A DNA stretch of 20,279 nt, from positions 1 through 20,279 of the forward strand of contig ADNK01001624.1 of NCBI GenBank assembly GCA_000320545.1, written 5' to 3'. Below, piece after piece: positions 11,291 through 19,464 of the stretch. The position numbers were made by a program, and so were the translations under genes. Source of the stretch: Bigelowiella natans CCMP2755. Taxonomy: Eukaryota; Cercozoa; Chlorarachniophyceae. The notes beneath the pieces are model-generated. The model was given only the letters and a program-made list of their open reading frames with translations, did no database searches and had not been told where the DNA came from. Positions within the stretch are counted from its first letter, which is position 1. The number at the start of each line of letters is the position of its first letter.

Positions 11291-11453
11291 CTCATGGCAT
11301 AAAGTTTATATAAAGATTTATCTTAATTGCTATTGCACACTGTTTTCACATAGGTTCAGGCCCATAATTACATGTATAATTACACGTATAATTCAATCGA
11401 TTCTAATTGAACATATCGATTTGTCAATGTCGGTTCATAAAGTACACATGTAT

Positions 11454-11494
<41 letters not shown>

Positions 11495-11822
11495 TACATA
11501 TATCACAGAACCGTGAACAGGCCTTGCTCGCAGTATTCCTGTTTCAGGTGGTCCACCAGGCTGCTATCAATGCGCCGCTGGAGATCGTAGATAAGCCTTC
11601 CGAAAATCAATCATAAACGAGCAATCGAAGGTCTAGTTATTATGATAAGGCCCCTCCCTTCCTCCCTCCCTCCATGAGCATGGATGACATTACGCACAGT
11701 TGCAGGAGGACGGCCACCACAGCCGCGCGAATAACCCAATCATAAATGGAGAATCCGCTAAATCCCTTCGGACCCGATCCCTGATGTATGTCGTCGCCAT
11801 CGTCCGATGACTGAGCGCACAT
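8465..11822 (-). CDS. Phytanoyl-CoA dioxygenase-like (PhyH) 2OG-Fe(II) oxygenase with N-terminal membrane anchor
   Basis: Phase-consistent exons: 11822-11689, 11596-11512, 11208-11148, 11075-11001, 10818-10728, 10664-10629, 10512-10431, 10377-10344, 9989-9903, 9701-9618, 9474-9419, 9109-9016, 8750-8710 and 8584-8465 (TAA), about 359 residues. The start is the ATG at 11822. About 28 polar residues precede a hydrophobic helix (WVIRAAVVAVLLQLCV), as in a type II membrane protein. The PhyH fold then shows: SEEYFKKSGFILLKGF at the family N-terminus; SYHGWHVVGDVFGG where the H-x-D iron site is expected; NLVLVPNHFW at the usual PGSH-like position; and VRMDPGDALFFRENVAHRTQ with the distal His, followed by RLSIIMDV with the Arg expected to bind 2-oxoglutarate. 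PhyH enzymes hydroxylate lipids, small molecules or amino acids; the substrate is unknown. The site reads H-V-V-G-D rather than H-x-D. Exons 7-9 are the least certain. The gene is divergent from the P4H-Sel1 gene. Confidence 0.85.
8889..8987. repeat. (TA)n followed by TTC repeat
   Basis: About 16 TA units (8889-8920), then an imperfect TTC tract (8955-8987), in the PhyH intron between exons 9016 and 8750. Confidence 0.9.
9111..9148. repeat. (TG)n microsatellite abutting a PhyH splice acceptor
   Basis: About 19 TG units on the plus strand, read as (CA)n in the PhyH transcript. The tract runs directly into the AG acceptor of the exon that starts at 9109, so the repeat itself supplies the acceptor context. 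Confidence 0.9.
9498..9562. repeat. Compound (TA)n(TG)n microsatellite
   Basis: About 17 TA units run directly into about 15 TG units, in the PhyH intron between exons 9618 and 9474. Confidence 0.9.
10011..10050. repeat. 20-bp direct tandem duplication
   Basis: The unit GCATGCTGGCGTGCAAGCAG occurs twice in perfect tandem, in the PhyH intron between exons 10344 and 9989. Confidence 0.95.
10897..10935. repeat. (CA)n microsatellite
   Basis: About 19 CA units in the PhyH intron between exons 11001 and 10818. Confidence 0.9.
11226..11288. repeat. (GT)n microsatellite
   Basis: About 31 GT units in the PhyH intron between exons 11512 and 11208. Read in the open frame on the minus strand it would give a Thr-His leader, which is judged intronic. 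Confidence 0.9.
11455..11491. repeat. (CA)n microsatellite
   Basis: About 18 CA units about 20 bp downstream, in the PhyH transcript, of the donor at 11512. Together with the GT tract at 11226-11288 it forms two complementary arms within one intron. Confidence 0.9.
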
Positions 11823-12261
11823 GCCTCCACCCCCTTCCGCCACAGGCGAAGACGTCGGACGGGTGCCAGCAGATAGGATAAAAAAGAGAGGTGAAATTAT
11901 GTCTCTTGCGCCATCGAAAATTCATTGTCGCATGAATAAAATCCCATAGATCGGAGTTGATTATCGAAAGATCACGGGATTTACCCTAGGAATATCCTAA
12001 AAAAACAGACCAAAGTTGTTCCCTGCCGTTTCAACAAGTTGGTTAGAATGGTCGTCAAAATTACAACCCGAAACCGGCTGGGGTTTCCAGGGCGAAACCC
12101 TGTTGATCTAGACTACGTATTACGTGTTCTGCTATGTCGCATGCAGATAATCCCATATATTTATAGTTCCGTCAAAAGAAGTTTGAGAGATACTTAGTTT
12201 GAAATCCCTTGGCAAATGGGCAAGATTTTACGCCAGAACTATCTAGATCCCTGCGAGCACA
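11823..12261. promoter_or_regulatory. 439-bp divergent spacer between two 2OG-Fe(II) oxygenase genes
   Basis: The start codons of the PhyH-like gene (minus) and the P4H-Sel1 gene (plus) face away from each other across this spacer, so it must hold both promoters or a shared one. No exon was found inside. It has no microsatellite, unlike most other spacers and introns here. A set of inverted repeats lies at 12070-12099. No TATA box or known factor site can be assigned. Confidence 0.6.
12070..12100. repeat. GAAACC / GGTTTC / GAAACC inverted-repeat array
   Basis: GAAACC (12070-12075), GGTTTC (12082-12087) and GAAACC (12094-12099) alternate with 6-nt spacers. The second pair extends to a 7-bp stem (GGGTTTC with GAAACCC). 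Two mutually exclusive hairpins are possible. It may be a protein-binding site in the divergent promoter or chance. Confidence 0.6.
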
Positions 12262-12416
12262 ATGGCGGGCCGCTCCAGCCGGTCGGTCGCGTTGATCGTA
12301 ACCGTGGCTGTGCTGCTTCCTACGACGGGGAACCCTGTCGGAAGCAAGGTTTTACCAGACGGGTACCGCCTCACCCCCGAACGATTCTTCGATGATTTTC
12401 AGGTGCAAAGAAGGAG

Positions 12417-12460
<44 letters not shown>

Positions 12461-13658
12461 AGGGGAGGAGCGAGATTCTCATCTGCTACTTTCATCCCGT
12501 CCAATGTGTATGCTACAAGGGAGATAACTACACCTGGACCCGGGGGGAGGAGGGGAAGTGGGGCATCCATATGAGACAGGAAGGAGAGGAGGCTGTGAGC
12601 ATTGCAAATGGGCATTTGAACTGGGAGTTTCTCCCTGAGCCTCGCCATGCTGAGTTCCTGGTCCTAGACAAGCTCGTCGACGAATCGACCATAAAAAGGC
12701 TGATCCATCTTCTTGAAGCCGAAGAGGTGATGACAGAACAAATCACACATTTTCGCGGGAGATGAATCTCGCGCGCGCCCGCCCGATCAAGTGCCCGTGT
12801 TCGTTAGGGACGCGACATGTGCATGCATCGATCCCCGCAGCCACGCCTCTGCCTTCTCGGCCGACACACAATTAAACAACCATGCAGTTTGACACCGACC
12901 TTGACACTGTGGACGGCCTGGCTACTTTTGAGTTTTATCTGGAGAAGAATGGAGGGCAAGAGGCTATCGCTGGGATTCAGGGGAAACCCGATGCGGATCC
13001 GGCGATTGCGAAGGCGAGGGCGGCGACGCGGTTCGCTGCGGCAGAGGTCAACGACACTGCGAAACCTTTCACACCACCAACAAATCCACGTCTCACGAGT
13101 GCCCCGGTCTCCTTTTGTATGTAGCTGCTGTCACCCGCGATAACGAAGATTACGGAGATCGTAAACTCCGCATATACCACCCCAGTCGTCGCCGAAGACG
13201 ACGGCGACGACGAAGGCGCTCAAAGCAGTTTCAACAACAACAGACGCAGATTATTCAGCTCATGTGGCGAATCACGCTGCGTTCCTTGCTTCTCCTTCAT
13301 TCGACGGTAGGGATGGCAGCTTTGACTTCAGACGATCTGACTTATGTGAAACATCGACGTCGGATGGTGGAATACGTAGCGAATAGCGATGATATACACG
13401 AGGAAGAGGGGGGGGGGGGGTGGTTAGCTGCGAGCGGAAAGCATTCCAGTGACTCTAGAATCCATCAGATTGATAAAGTATGTGCTTATGCTTCATTTCG
13501 CCTCTTATCAGCTACGCCGCTGGGGACGCTCGCAATCGGTCTACGCATGATACGCACTTTGACGAACAAGCACTCGTCACAGCGGTGTGTGAGCTCGTTG
13601 TTTCTCCCCCCCCCCTTTCCCGCCATTTCTCCTTCTCCTCCTCCTCGTCTTTCTTCTT

Positions 13659-13689
<31 letters not shown>

Positions 13690-14127
13690 GCCTGTCGTCT
13701 CTCCCACACTTCGTTCTATATTCCCACCCCCCCATCCCCCCCCCCTCACATGGATTTTGGGCCTGAAATCGGCGGCGAAAATTCGCCTGTCGTCGGCACA
13801 GCACGCATGAAACTACCCGCCTTTGACTCGCGGACTGTTTTATGCTAATAAGCACAAACTATCAGCCCGCCCTCCATCTTCGATCATTTCGCCTATTACG
13901 CTGGGTCTCTCACGGGCTGATACTCACGCCTTTCCAACCACGCAGGTCATATCGCTGTCTACCCACGGCCAAGACTTCACAGGAGGCCTCTTCGTAGCGG
14001 CGGGGGGGGGGCGCAGTAAGCGTAGGTTTCTGGCGCTAAGGACGGGGGATGTGGTGCTGCATCAGTCGGATTTACTTCACGGGGTTGACGTCATATCAGG
14101 GGTAACGTCGAGATTGTAAATATGAAG

Positions 14128-14168
<41 letters not shown>

Positions 14169-15092
14169 ATATTTTATTATTTCCATCATCTCCACTGCCG
14201 CAGCAAAGCAACAACAATAGCAACACTTGTGAGACGAAAGTAGCGATGAATCTCAGCCCCTTCGTGGCTAGCTCCGTGTAGCCTTATTCTGCTGCCCTTC
14301 GTTGTCATCGTCGTCATCTTTGCCACTGTCCTGAAAATCGCCCTGTTCGGAAACCCTCCTGTGCATGCATACACCACCAAAAACAGACGCGCTGGAGCTG
14401 GGTCATCTGGTTCAAAGACGCCGGCAACGCTGCCCGATGCTCGGAGATCGATCGACGAAAGTGGACTCAGGCGGCTGCCTCCTCCCCGTCGCCCGGTGGC
14501 GGAAAGGGTGGGGGGGGGGACCCTATCGTGCAGTACCTACACGCAAAGCGAAGCACTTCGCAGCGGGAAAAGGAGCGTTGGCTGCGACGGGCAGCTAACG
14601 GCAGGTTCAGAATGGCGCAGAATGAACTCGGAGTGATGCTCAGGGATAAGGGCAAATTGCAGGAGGTAGTGGTGCGTCACAAAGGGGGTAGCCCGTGCTG
14701 GTGGCGACGACAGCAACGACGATGATGATGATGGTGGTGGTGGTGGTGGTGGTGGTGGTGATGGCGAATGCTGGTTTTTATATTTATTCTTATTTTTAAT
14801 TTATCCTTTGTATTTATCTTGCACTGGTAGGCCCGGAAATGGCTTACGAAGGCGGCTCGGAGCGAGCCCGCAGCGATGTTAAATCTTGCAATGATGATTT
14901 TGACACAAGGAGGGGGGCGGGCCGGCCAAAAGGCCGAGAGCGAGCAGCAGCTGGCAATTAAGCTCCTGCGCCGCGCCGCACGGTTGGGCCTACCTGAAGC
15001 GATGACGAATCTTGGGGTCAGTTGAAGTGTATGTGCCTCGAAAGCGAGATTTAAGCGTGCGGATATACCGTCGTGGTTCAAATTGCGTGTGC

Positions 15093-15132
<40 letters not shown>

Positions 15133-15170
15133 TTGCGTATGGGTTTTTCAATGTGTGCACATCGATATCG

Positions 15171-15206
<36 letters not shown>

Positions 15207-15266
15207 ATAATTGGAAGGGCTTTTTTGCATTTATTCCGTCGTAAATATATACATAAAACACACACA

Positions 15267-15308
<42 letters not shown>

Positions 15309-15873
15309 GGTGGCGCACTACAAAGGACTTGCCGGCCCTTCCTCTCCGTCGTCGTCATCTAATAGCAACTGGGAGCGTGCCATAGGCTGGTGGCGAGCTT
15401 CGGGGCGTCCTGAGGCATTGATCCTGGCCATAACCGTACTGCGAGGCGTTGGGCGAGGGAAGGAAGCTGATGAAATCTTACAGGAGCTTGCATGGAAAGG
15501 CCATCCTCCGTCCTGCCGGGGAATGATGTTGAGAATGCTCGAGAAGACAACGCTGGAGAGCTTCACGCTACCAGAGGCCAAGGAGGCGTTGAGATGGGCA
15601 CGGCGTGCATCCTCTCCGTCGGTCGTAAGCGGCGAGGGTGGCCTCTCTTCCGATGAGGTTTCTGAAGTCCTGGAGCATAGAAGAAGGTTGGAGGCCAGAG
15701 TGGAGGAGCTCATGATAACAGCGCAACGTGCAAATGGCGGCGAGGATGATGCCAGAAGATTGGTGGATGAGTCCCGTGCACGCCACAGAAACAACGACGA
15801 CGGTGGCGGCGGCAAAGACAACGCTCACTCCAAAGGAGGAGCTCACCATTCAAAGACGAAAACTGAGTTGTGA
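12262..15873 (+). CDS. Prolyl-4-hydroxylase-like 2OG-Fe(II) oxygenase fused to Sel1 repeats, ER-type
   Basis: Nine phase-consistent exons: 12262-12402, 12520-12726, 12888-13046 (13106 is an alternative end), 13149-13306, 13512-13584, 13946-14101, 14387-14665, 14831-15016 and 15310-15873, giving 640 residues. Residues 1-28 look like a signal peptide (VALIVTVAVLLPTTG). The catalytic domain covers about 95-310: CVPCFSFIRRY, THDTHFDEQALVTAV (iron ligands H237 and D239), QDFTGGLFV, LALRTGDVVLHQSDLLHGV (distal H291) and TRWSWVIWF, whose Arg probably binds 2-oxoglutarate. Such enzymes hydroxylate proline or related residues in secretory proteins; the substrate here is unknown. Sel1-type helical repeats follow (WLRRAANGRFRMAQNELGVM, ARKWLTKAARSEPAAMLNLA, LLRRAARLGLPEAMTNLG) and probably bind a partner or client. 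A charged tail ends in K-T-E-L, close to ER-retrieval signals. Exon 4 carries an acidic stretch coded by a GAC/GAA repeat. Catalytic residues are complete. Confidence 0.92.
12419..12456. repeat. (GA)n tract in intron 1 of the P4H-Sel1 gene
   Basis: About 18 GA units inside the 117-nt first intron (12403-12519). The intron length is a multiple of three and has no stop in frame, so the tract would be read as Arg-Glu repeats if retained. Confidence 0.85.
13649..13688. repeat. (TTC)n trinucleotide repeat
   Basis: About 13 TTC units, a pyrimidine tract in the P4H-Sel1 intron between exons 13584 and 13946. Confidence 0.9.
14133..14165. repeat. (TA)n microsatellite
   Basis: About 14 TA units in the P4H-Sel1 intron between exons 14101 and 14387. 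Confidence 0.9.
15095..15303. repeat. Mirror-arranged (TG)n, (TA)n, (CA)n microsatellites in one intron
   Basis: (TG)n at 15095-15130, (TA)n at 15174-15202 and (CA)n at 15258-15303 fill most of the last P4H-Sel1 intron. The TG and CA arms are complementary and could pair around the TA tract. The CA arm runs into GCACAG, the acceptor of the last exon at 15310. Confidence 0.9.
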
Positions 15874-16732
15874 AGGTGAGATGGCCTGCAGTGTTGTTTG
15901 CCATCGATCGATGGACCGATCGATGGAGATGCGACGACTAAGCAACATCACGCATCAACATGTAATGAGGCGCAATACTAGCAAATGACGTGTGCGGCTT
16001 CTAAATGCATGTCTACCCATGCTAGCATGCAATCTAGCAAACTCCATATGACATGAAAGACATGCGCATGAAGTCTGTCATGCCCAGATGTGCGCTTAAA
16101 TGCGTCAGTCTAGCAATGCCTTCATGTGTGCCATTGCTGTCTAGCTGTGTGCATGCATGTGCACATCTACAGACATGGTCGTTCTTTTCCACATGCATGC
16201 ATGCTAGCATGCACGCATGAAATGAAATGTGGGGCACATGGTTGTTACCCTGCTGCGTTGCGACACAAACTAATGGCACACATCTAGACATGCTGTAGCT
16301 AGATATAGCATGCATACATGCTGCATGTAGCAAGCATGCTAGCATGCGTCAATCAATGACGCAAATGACAACGCACGTGCAGGTTATTCATATTGGCAAA
16401 GCAGACAACGCTATGGAACAGTGCATGCACCGCCATGGATCATGCTAGCTAGCTAGCTAGCATGATGACATCTAGACATTCGTCCGCGTCTAGCTAGGCA
16501 TGCTAGCTACCTAGCGCATGCAAAGCAATGATGTCGCTAGGCGCCAGTGGTGTGTGCGATTGCTAGCTTGTGTAGATCTAAGGTATATATGCTACGCGTA
16601 TGCGACACGCAGCTCATTGTGATTTTTACATGCAATATAGCAACGACCAGATGTGTACTACGAGATGATTACGCAACACGTGTGTGATGTACGCCATCAC
16701 CGTGTGCATGCACACATGGCACAGCCAGCGTT
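15874..16732. other. CATG/CTAG-rich spacer downstream of the P4H-Sel1 gene
   Basis: About 860 bp with no supported exon. It is packed with CATG, GCATGC, TGCATG and CTAG; CTAG occurs about 20 times between 16020 and 16580, several times chance. It contains a 14-bp palindrome (CCATCGATCGATGG, 15901-15914) soon after the P4H stop codon and a 28-bp perfect palindrome at 16439-16466. The first part should be the P4H-Sel1 3' UTR. The open frame read from its minus strand (Cys/His/Met-rich) reflects the motif repetition, not a protein. Confidence 0.7.
16439..16466. repeat. 28-bp perfect palindrome with a CTAG-repeat core
   Basis: ATCATG, then GCTAGCTAGCTAGCTAGC as the core (four overlapping CTAG tetramers), then ATG AT. 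It reads identically on both strands, and symmetry breaks at the next base on each side. Confidence 0.95.
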
Positions 16733-17057
16733 GTGGTCGCATTGATCGAGAGTGCCCATATAATCCATTCACAAGCTTCATCATATGTGTGTAAATCTCT
16801 GCTCTGTGCTACATGTCTCATTCAGCCTTTCTGTCTTGTTGGATATGCTTTCGGACAAGAACTTTGGCCTCGCGGTATTCCACATGATACTACACCGCCA
16901 GTAGATGAAGCTGTTCTAGAGTTGAGCTGGAAGCTTTGCCCCCTCCCCCCCCCCTCTCCCAAACGACTACAGCATTCAGTCCCCAGAAGACCTTTTCTCT
17001 TTTTATGATGATCCACCGCCGACTGCTGTACGTTTGCGGCGTTTTCTGCAACATTAA
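16733..17057 (+). CDS. Weak candidate for a small two-exon gene
   Basis: Two protein-like stretches lie between the P4H-Sel1 gene and the convergent basic-protein gene. The first, beginning near 16827 after an ATTCAG acceptor-like site, reads PFCLVGYAFGQELWPRGI and continues HDTTPPVDEAVLE. The second, after CATTCAG at about 16979, reads SPEDLFSFYDDPPPTAVRLR and ends at a TAA near 17057. A C-rich pyrimidine tract between them would suit an intron, and GT dinucleotides near 16900-16918 could be donors. No ATG start was found upstream, only an open frame beginning with GTG at 16733. No family is recognised. It could be a small gene with its start in an unseen exon, a pseudogene or chance. Confidence 0.25.
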
Positions 17058-17124
17058 AGGGGGAGGGTGGAGAGGGGGGATACGTATCTCTATTGTAAAA
17101 TCGTGCTAATGGAGGCCAATCGGC

Positions 17125-17128
<4 letters not shown>

Positions 17129-17164
<36 letters not shown>

Positions 17165-17165
17165 T

Positions 17166-17212
<47 letters not shown>
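17129..17212. repeat. Compound (CA)n(GA)n microsatellite
   Basis: About 16 CA units are followed by about 24 GA units, between the candidate gene ending near 17057 and the stop codon of the basic-protein gene. Confidence 0.9.
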
Positions 17213-17214
<2 letters not shown>

Positions 17215-17252
17215 AAGGGAATAGGGCGCGGAGAGAGACGACTAAAGACAAG

Positions 17253-18197
17253 CTACCTCATGGTGACGTTGGGAGATACTGTGCGTGCTTCTGCTGAACG
17301 CTTAATACCATCAGTTTTCTTCTTCTTCTTCAACGCGCTCCCCTTTCGCGTGAATACCCTCGCTGATGTCCTCCACGATGTGGAAGATTTTGACGACGAC
17401 GATGATGAACCAGCCCCCCTTCTAGAAGAAACAGTAGTAGCAGCAGCAGCAGTAGAGGAGCTCTTAGACGCCGGTGATGGCTTCGTTGAGGGAGGAATCA
17501 AAGGGTGCATAGGAGGCCGCTTTACACCACTGCTTGTCCTTCTCTGATTCGCCGTACGAGCTCGCACATTCCCACTCTCCTTGACCTTCTTCGTCTTCTT
17601 CTGCTGCCGTTGTTGTAGCCGCGTTCTTGCTCTCGAGGGCGATGCACTGAGCGAAACGCTCGCTGCTCGACGATGTATCGTGGGTCTTTGATTCTGGAGG
17701 GAACCTGGCTCCGACTTTCCCGTTGTAGTCAAATTGCGCCTGCGATTCTTCGTCGCAGGGCTGCTCGATATGCTTGCTGTGCGACGACGCTTGGAGGTCT
17801 TCTTTGCTGCGGGGGAATCCGTTGGTTTGACTGGGAGAGGTGGGCGGCGGAGCAGCACTCCTCCTCTCCTGCTCGCCGCGGATGTGGTGTTCTTTCGAGA
17901 CCTCACTCCCTGGACGGCTGCGAGCAGAGAACAAGCAGAGATGAGAGGAGGGAATCGGGATGAATGTTTGCGTCATTTACTCACCGTTTTTTTTCCTGGC
18001 TGTTTGCGCTGCGTTGTCTGATGATGGGCTCTTGAGTATGGAATGGCTGTGAGAACGCTTATGTGCTGCTTTCCCACGAGTCCTGGCCCTTCTGGCTGAT
18101 TGAAGGTTCGGACCTTGATTTTCCTTTGCCTGACAGACCAGACGTATCAGCTTCATCGTCAAGTGCAAAATTTGAACGTGGATACGAAACACAGTTT

Positions 18198-18278
<81 letters not shown>

Positions 18279-18680
18279 TTGATGTATATGTTAGGTTTCT
18301 AAATTTGTGCATGTTGAAGAAAATTTGGCGAACAATTCTGGTCGATATATTCACTTCCCCATAACGATGATCGTTGCTTCACACACACCTGTCGTTTTTT
18401 CTTCTCAAGCCGGCTCCAGTACTCAGCAATACTTTGGGAGTTGTTAGCATCCTTGGCCGCGCCCTTCCGCTTCTCTTGCCCGAAATTTCTGATCGAGATA
18501 ATATTATTAGCGCTTAGAATATTGGGTATTGCATCTCGAGACGTAGATCTGTTGTCGAATGCTGCGTTTTCTCGTTATTATTACATGAATTTATTGAGGT
18601 AGTCGTCGTCCACATCTGTCGCCGTTTTACTGATGTCCTTTGCTGATGAAATACTCAAAATCAACACGTCGACATTTCTC

Positions 18681-18723
<43 letters not shown>

Positions 18724-18943
18724 CACACAACGAGTAGTAGGTTGTTATCAGAGAATATAAGCATGACTGTACCTTGTTCTTTGGACCGAAGGCCCAGCTG
18801 ATCCATCAGCTTCTCATATTCCCTGAGTTGTTAGATCATCATGTTCATATTTCGGACCGCACCCAAATGCAATGCAAGACGTACTTGTCGACAGCCTTCT
18901 TGTCCCCTGACGACTGGGAGACGATGGCTTCCAGATTGGGCAT
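17253..18943 (-). CDS. Highly basic, Ser/Arg/Lys-rich disordered protein, probably nuclear
   Basis: Six phase-consistent exons: 18943-18885, 18822-18773, 18642-18585, 18488-18389, 18129-17985 and 17917-17253 (TAG), about 358 residues from the ATG at 18943. The first third is mixed-charge and probably helical (EYEKLMDQLGLRSKEQ, TATDVDDDYLNKF, NNSQSIAEYWSRLEKKKRQ). The rest is low complexity and very basic, with SP sites and many possible nuclear-localisation clusters (SPAAKKTSKRRR, ATKNRRR, QQKKTKKVKE, GSALKKKKKTDG). That composition resembles histone-H1-like tails or other nucleic-acid-binding proteins, but no named domain is recognised and no function is assigned. There is no signal peptide or membrane segment. 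Introns include a (TA)n tract of about 77 bp and a (CT)n tract. The phase match at every junction is the main support. It is divergent from the RtcB-like gene, with 521 bp between starts. Confidence 0.75.
18198..18274. repeat. (TA)n microsatellite, about 38 units
   Basis: Long uninterrupted TA tract in the intron between exons 18389 and 18129 of the basic-protein gene. Confidence 0.95.
18677..18720. repeat. (CT)n microsatellite
   Basis: About 22 CT units, once interrupted, in the intron between exons 18773 and 18642 of the basic-protein gene. It is (GA)n in the transcript. Confidence 0.9.
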
Positions 18944-19464
18944 CCTCCCCAAACCAACAAACAAGAAAAAATTGAAGGAGCGAGCGCCTTCACGTCCTTT
19001 CGCCCTTCCTTGCTCGGAAGGTCAGAAAGACAAGAAGTTTGAATGTTACTCCGGATCAAACTTTTCCGCAAAAATCATCCAAAATTCCTGGAAATGCATT
19101 GTAAAATTTCAAAAATATTGACTGAACCCGAAGACGCAGGCTCAATCTCGACAACGACTATTGACTCAAAAAGCCAGGCTAGTTCTGAAATTTCCAGCTG
19201 ACCGTTAGGCTGCAGATTAAACAATGCTAAAGCCAGTAATATGTAAAAAAACGCATTCGATTTTACCTTTGCGACAACGATTCACATTCTGATCTCGAAA
19301 AGGCTTTATTAATGACCTCCTGCGACAAGTGATGATTGTACCCGAAAAGAGATACTCGTAAATCAAACGGCATTGAAACTATTGCAATTGTTGTACGATC
19401 AGGACGAATGGTATTTAAATATTTTCCGTGTAAATTTTAGACTGATATTCTTCTTCCGCCGTTC
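18944..19464. other. Divergent spacer between the basic-protein and RtcB-like genes
   Basis: 521 bp between the two start codons. No supported exon was found. It should hold both promoters; no specific element was recognised. Confidence 0.5.

Noticed and set aside
10759-11295. Single-exon PhyH start with a long Thr-His leader
   Set aside because: The leader is a microsatellite. A CTACTCAG acceptor precedes the SEEYFKK exon, and an upstream exon with matching phase exists.
16034-16345. 103-codon Cys/His/Met-rich minus-strand frame
   Set aside because: Its composition follows from repeated CATG and TGCA motifs; no start context or splice partner is seen.
17464-17976. Other frames over the basic-protein terminal exon
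   Set aside because: Only the frame ending at 17253 joins in phase to the GTGAGT donor at 17985; the others are shadows.
18063-18302. Tyr-Ile repeat open frames
   Set aside because: They are translations of the (TA)n microsatellite.
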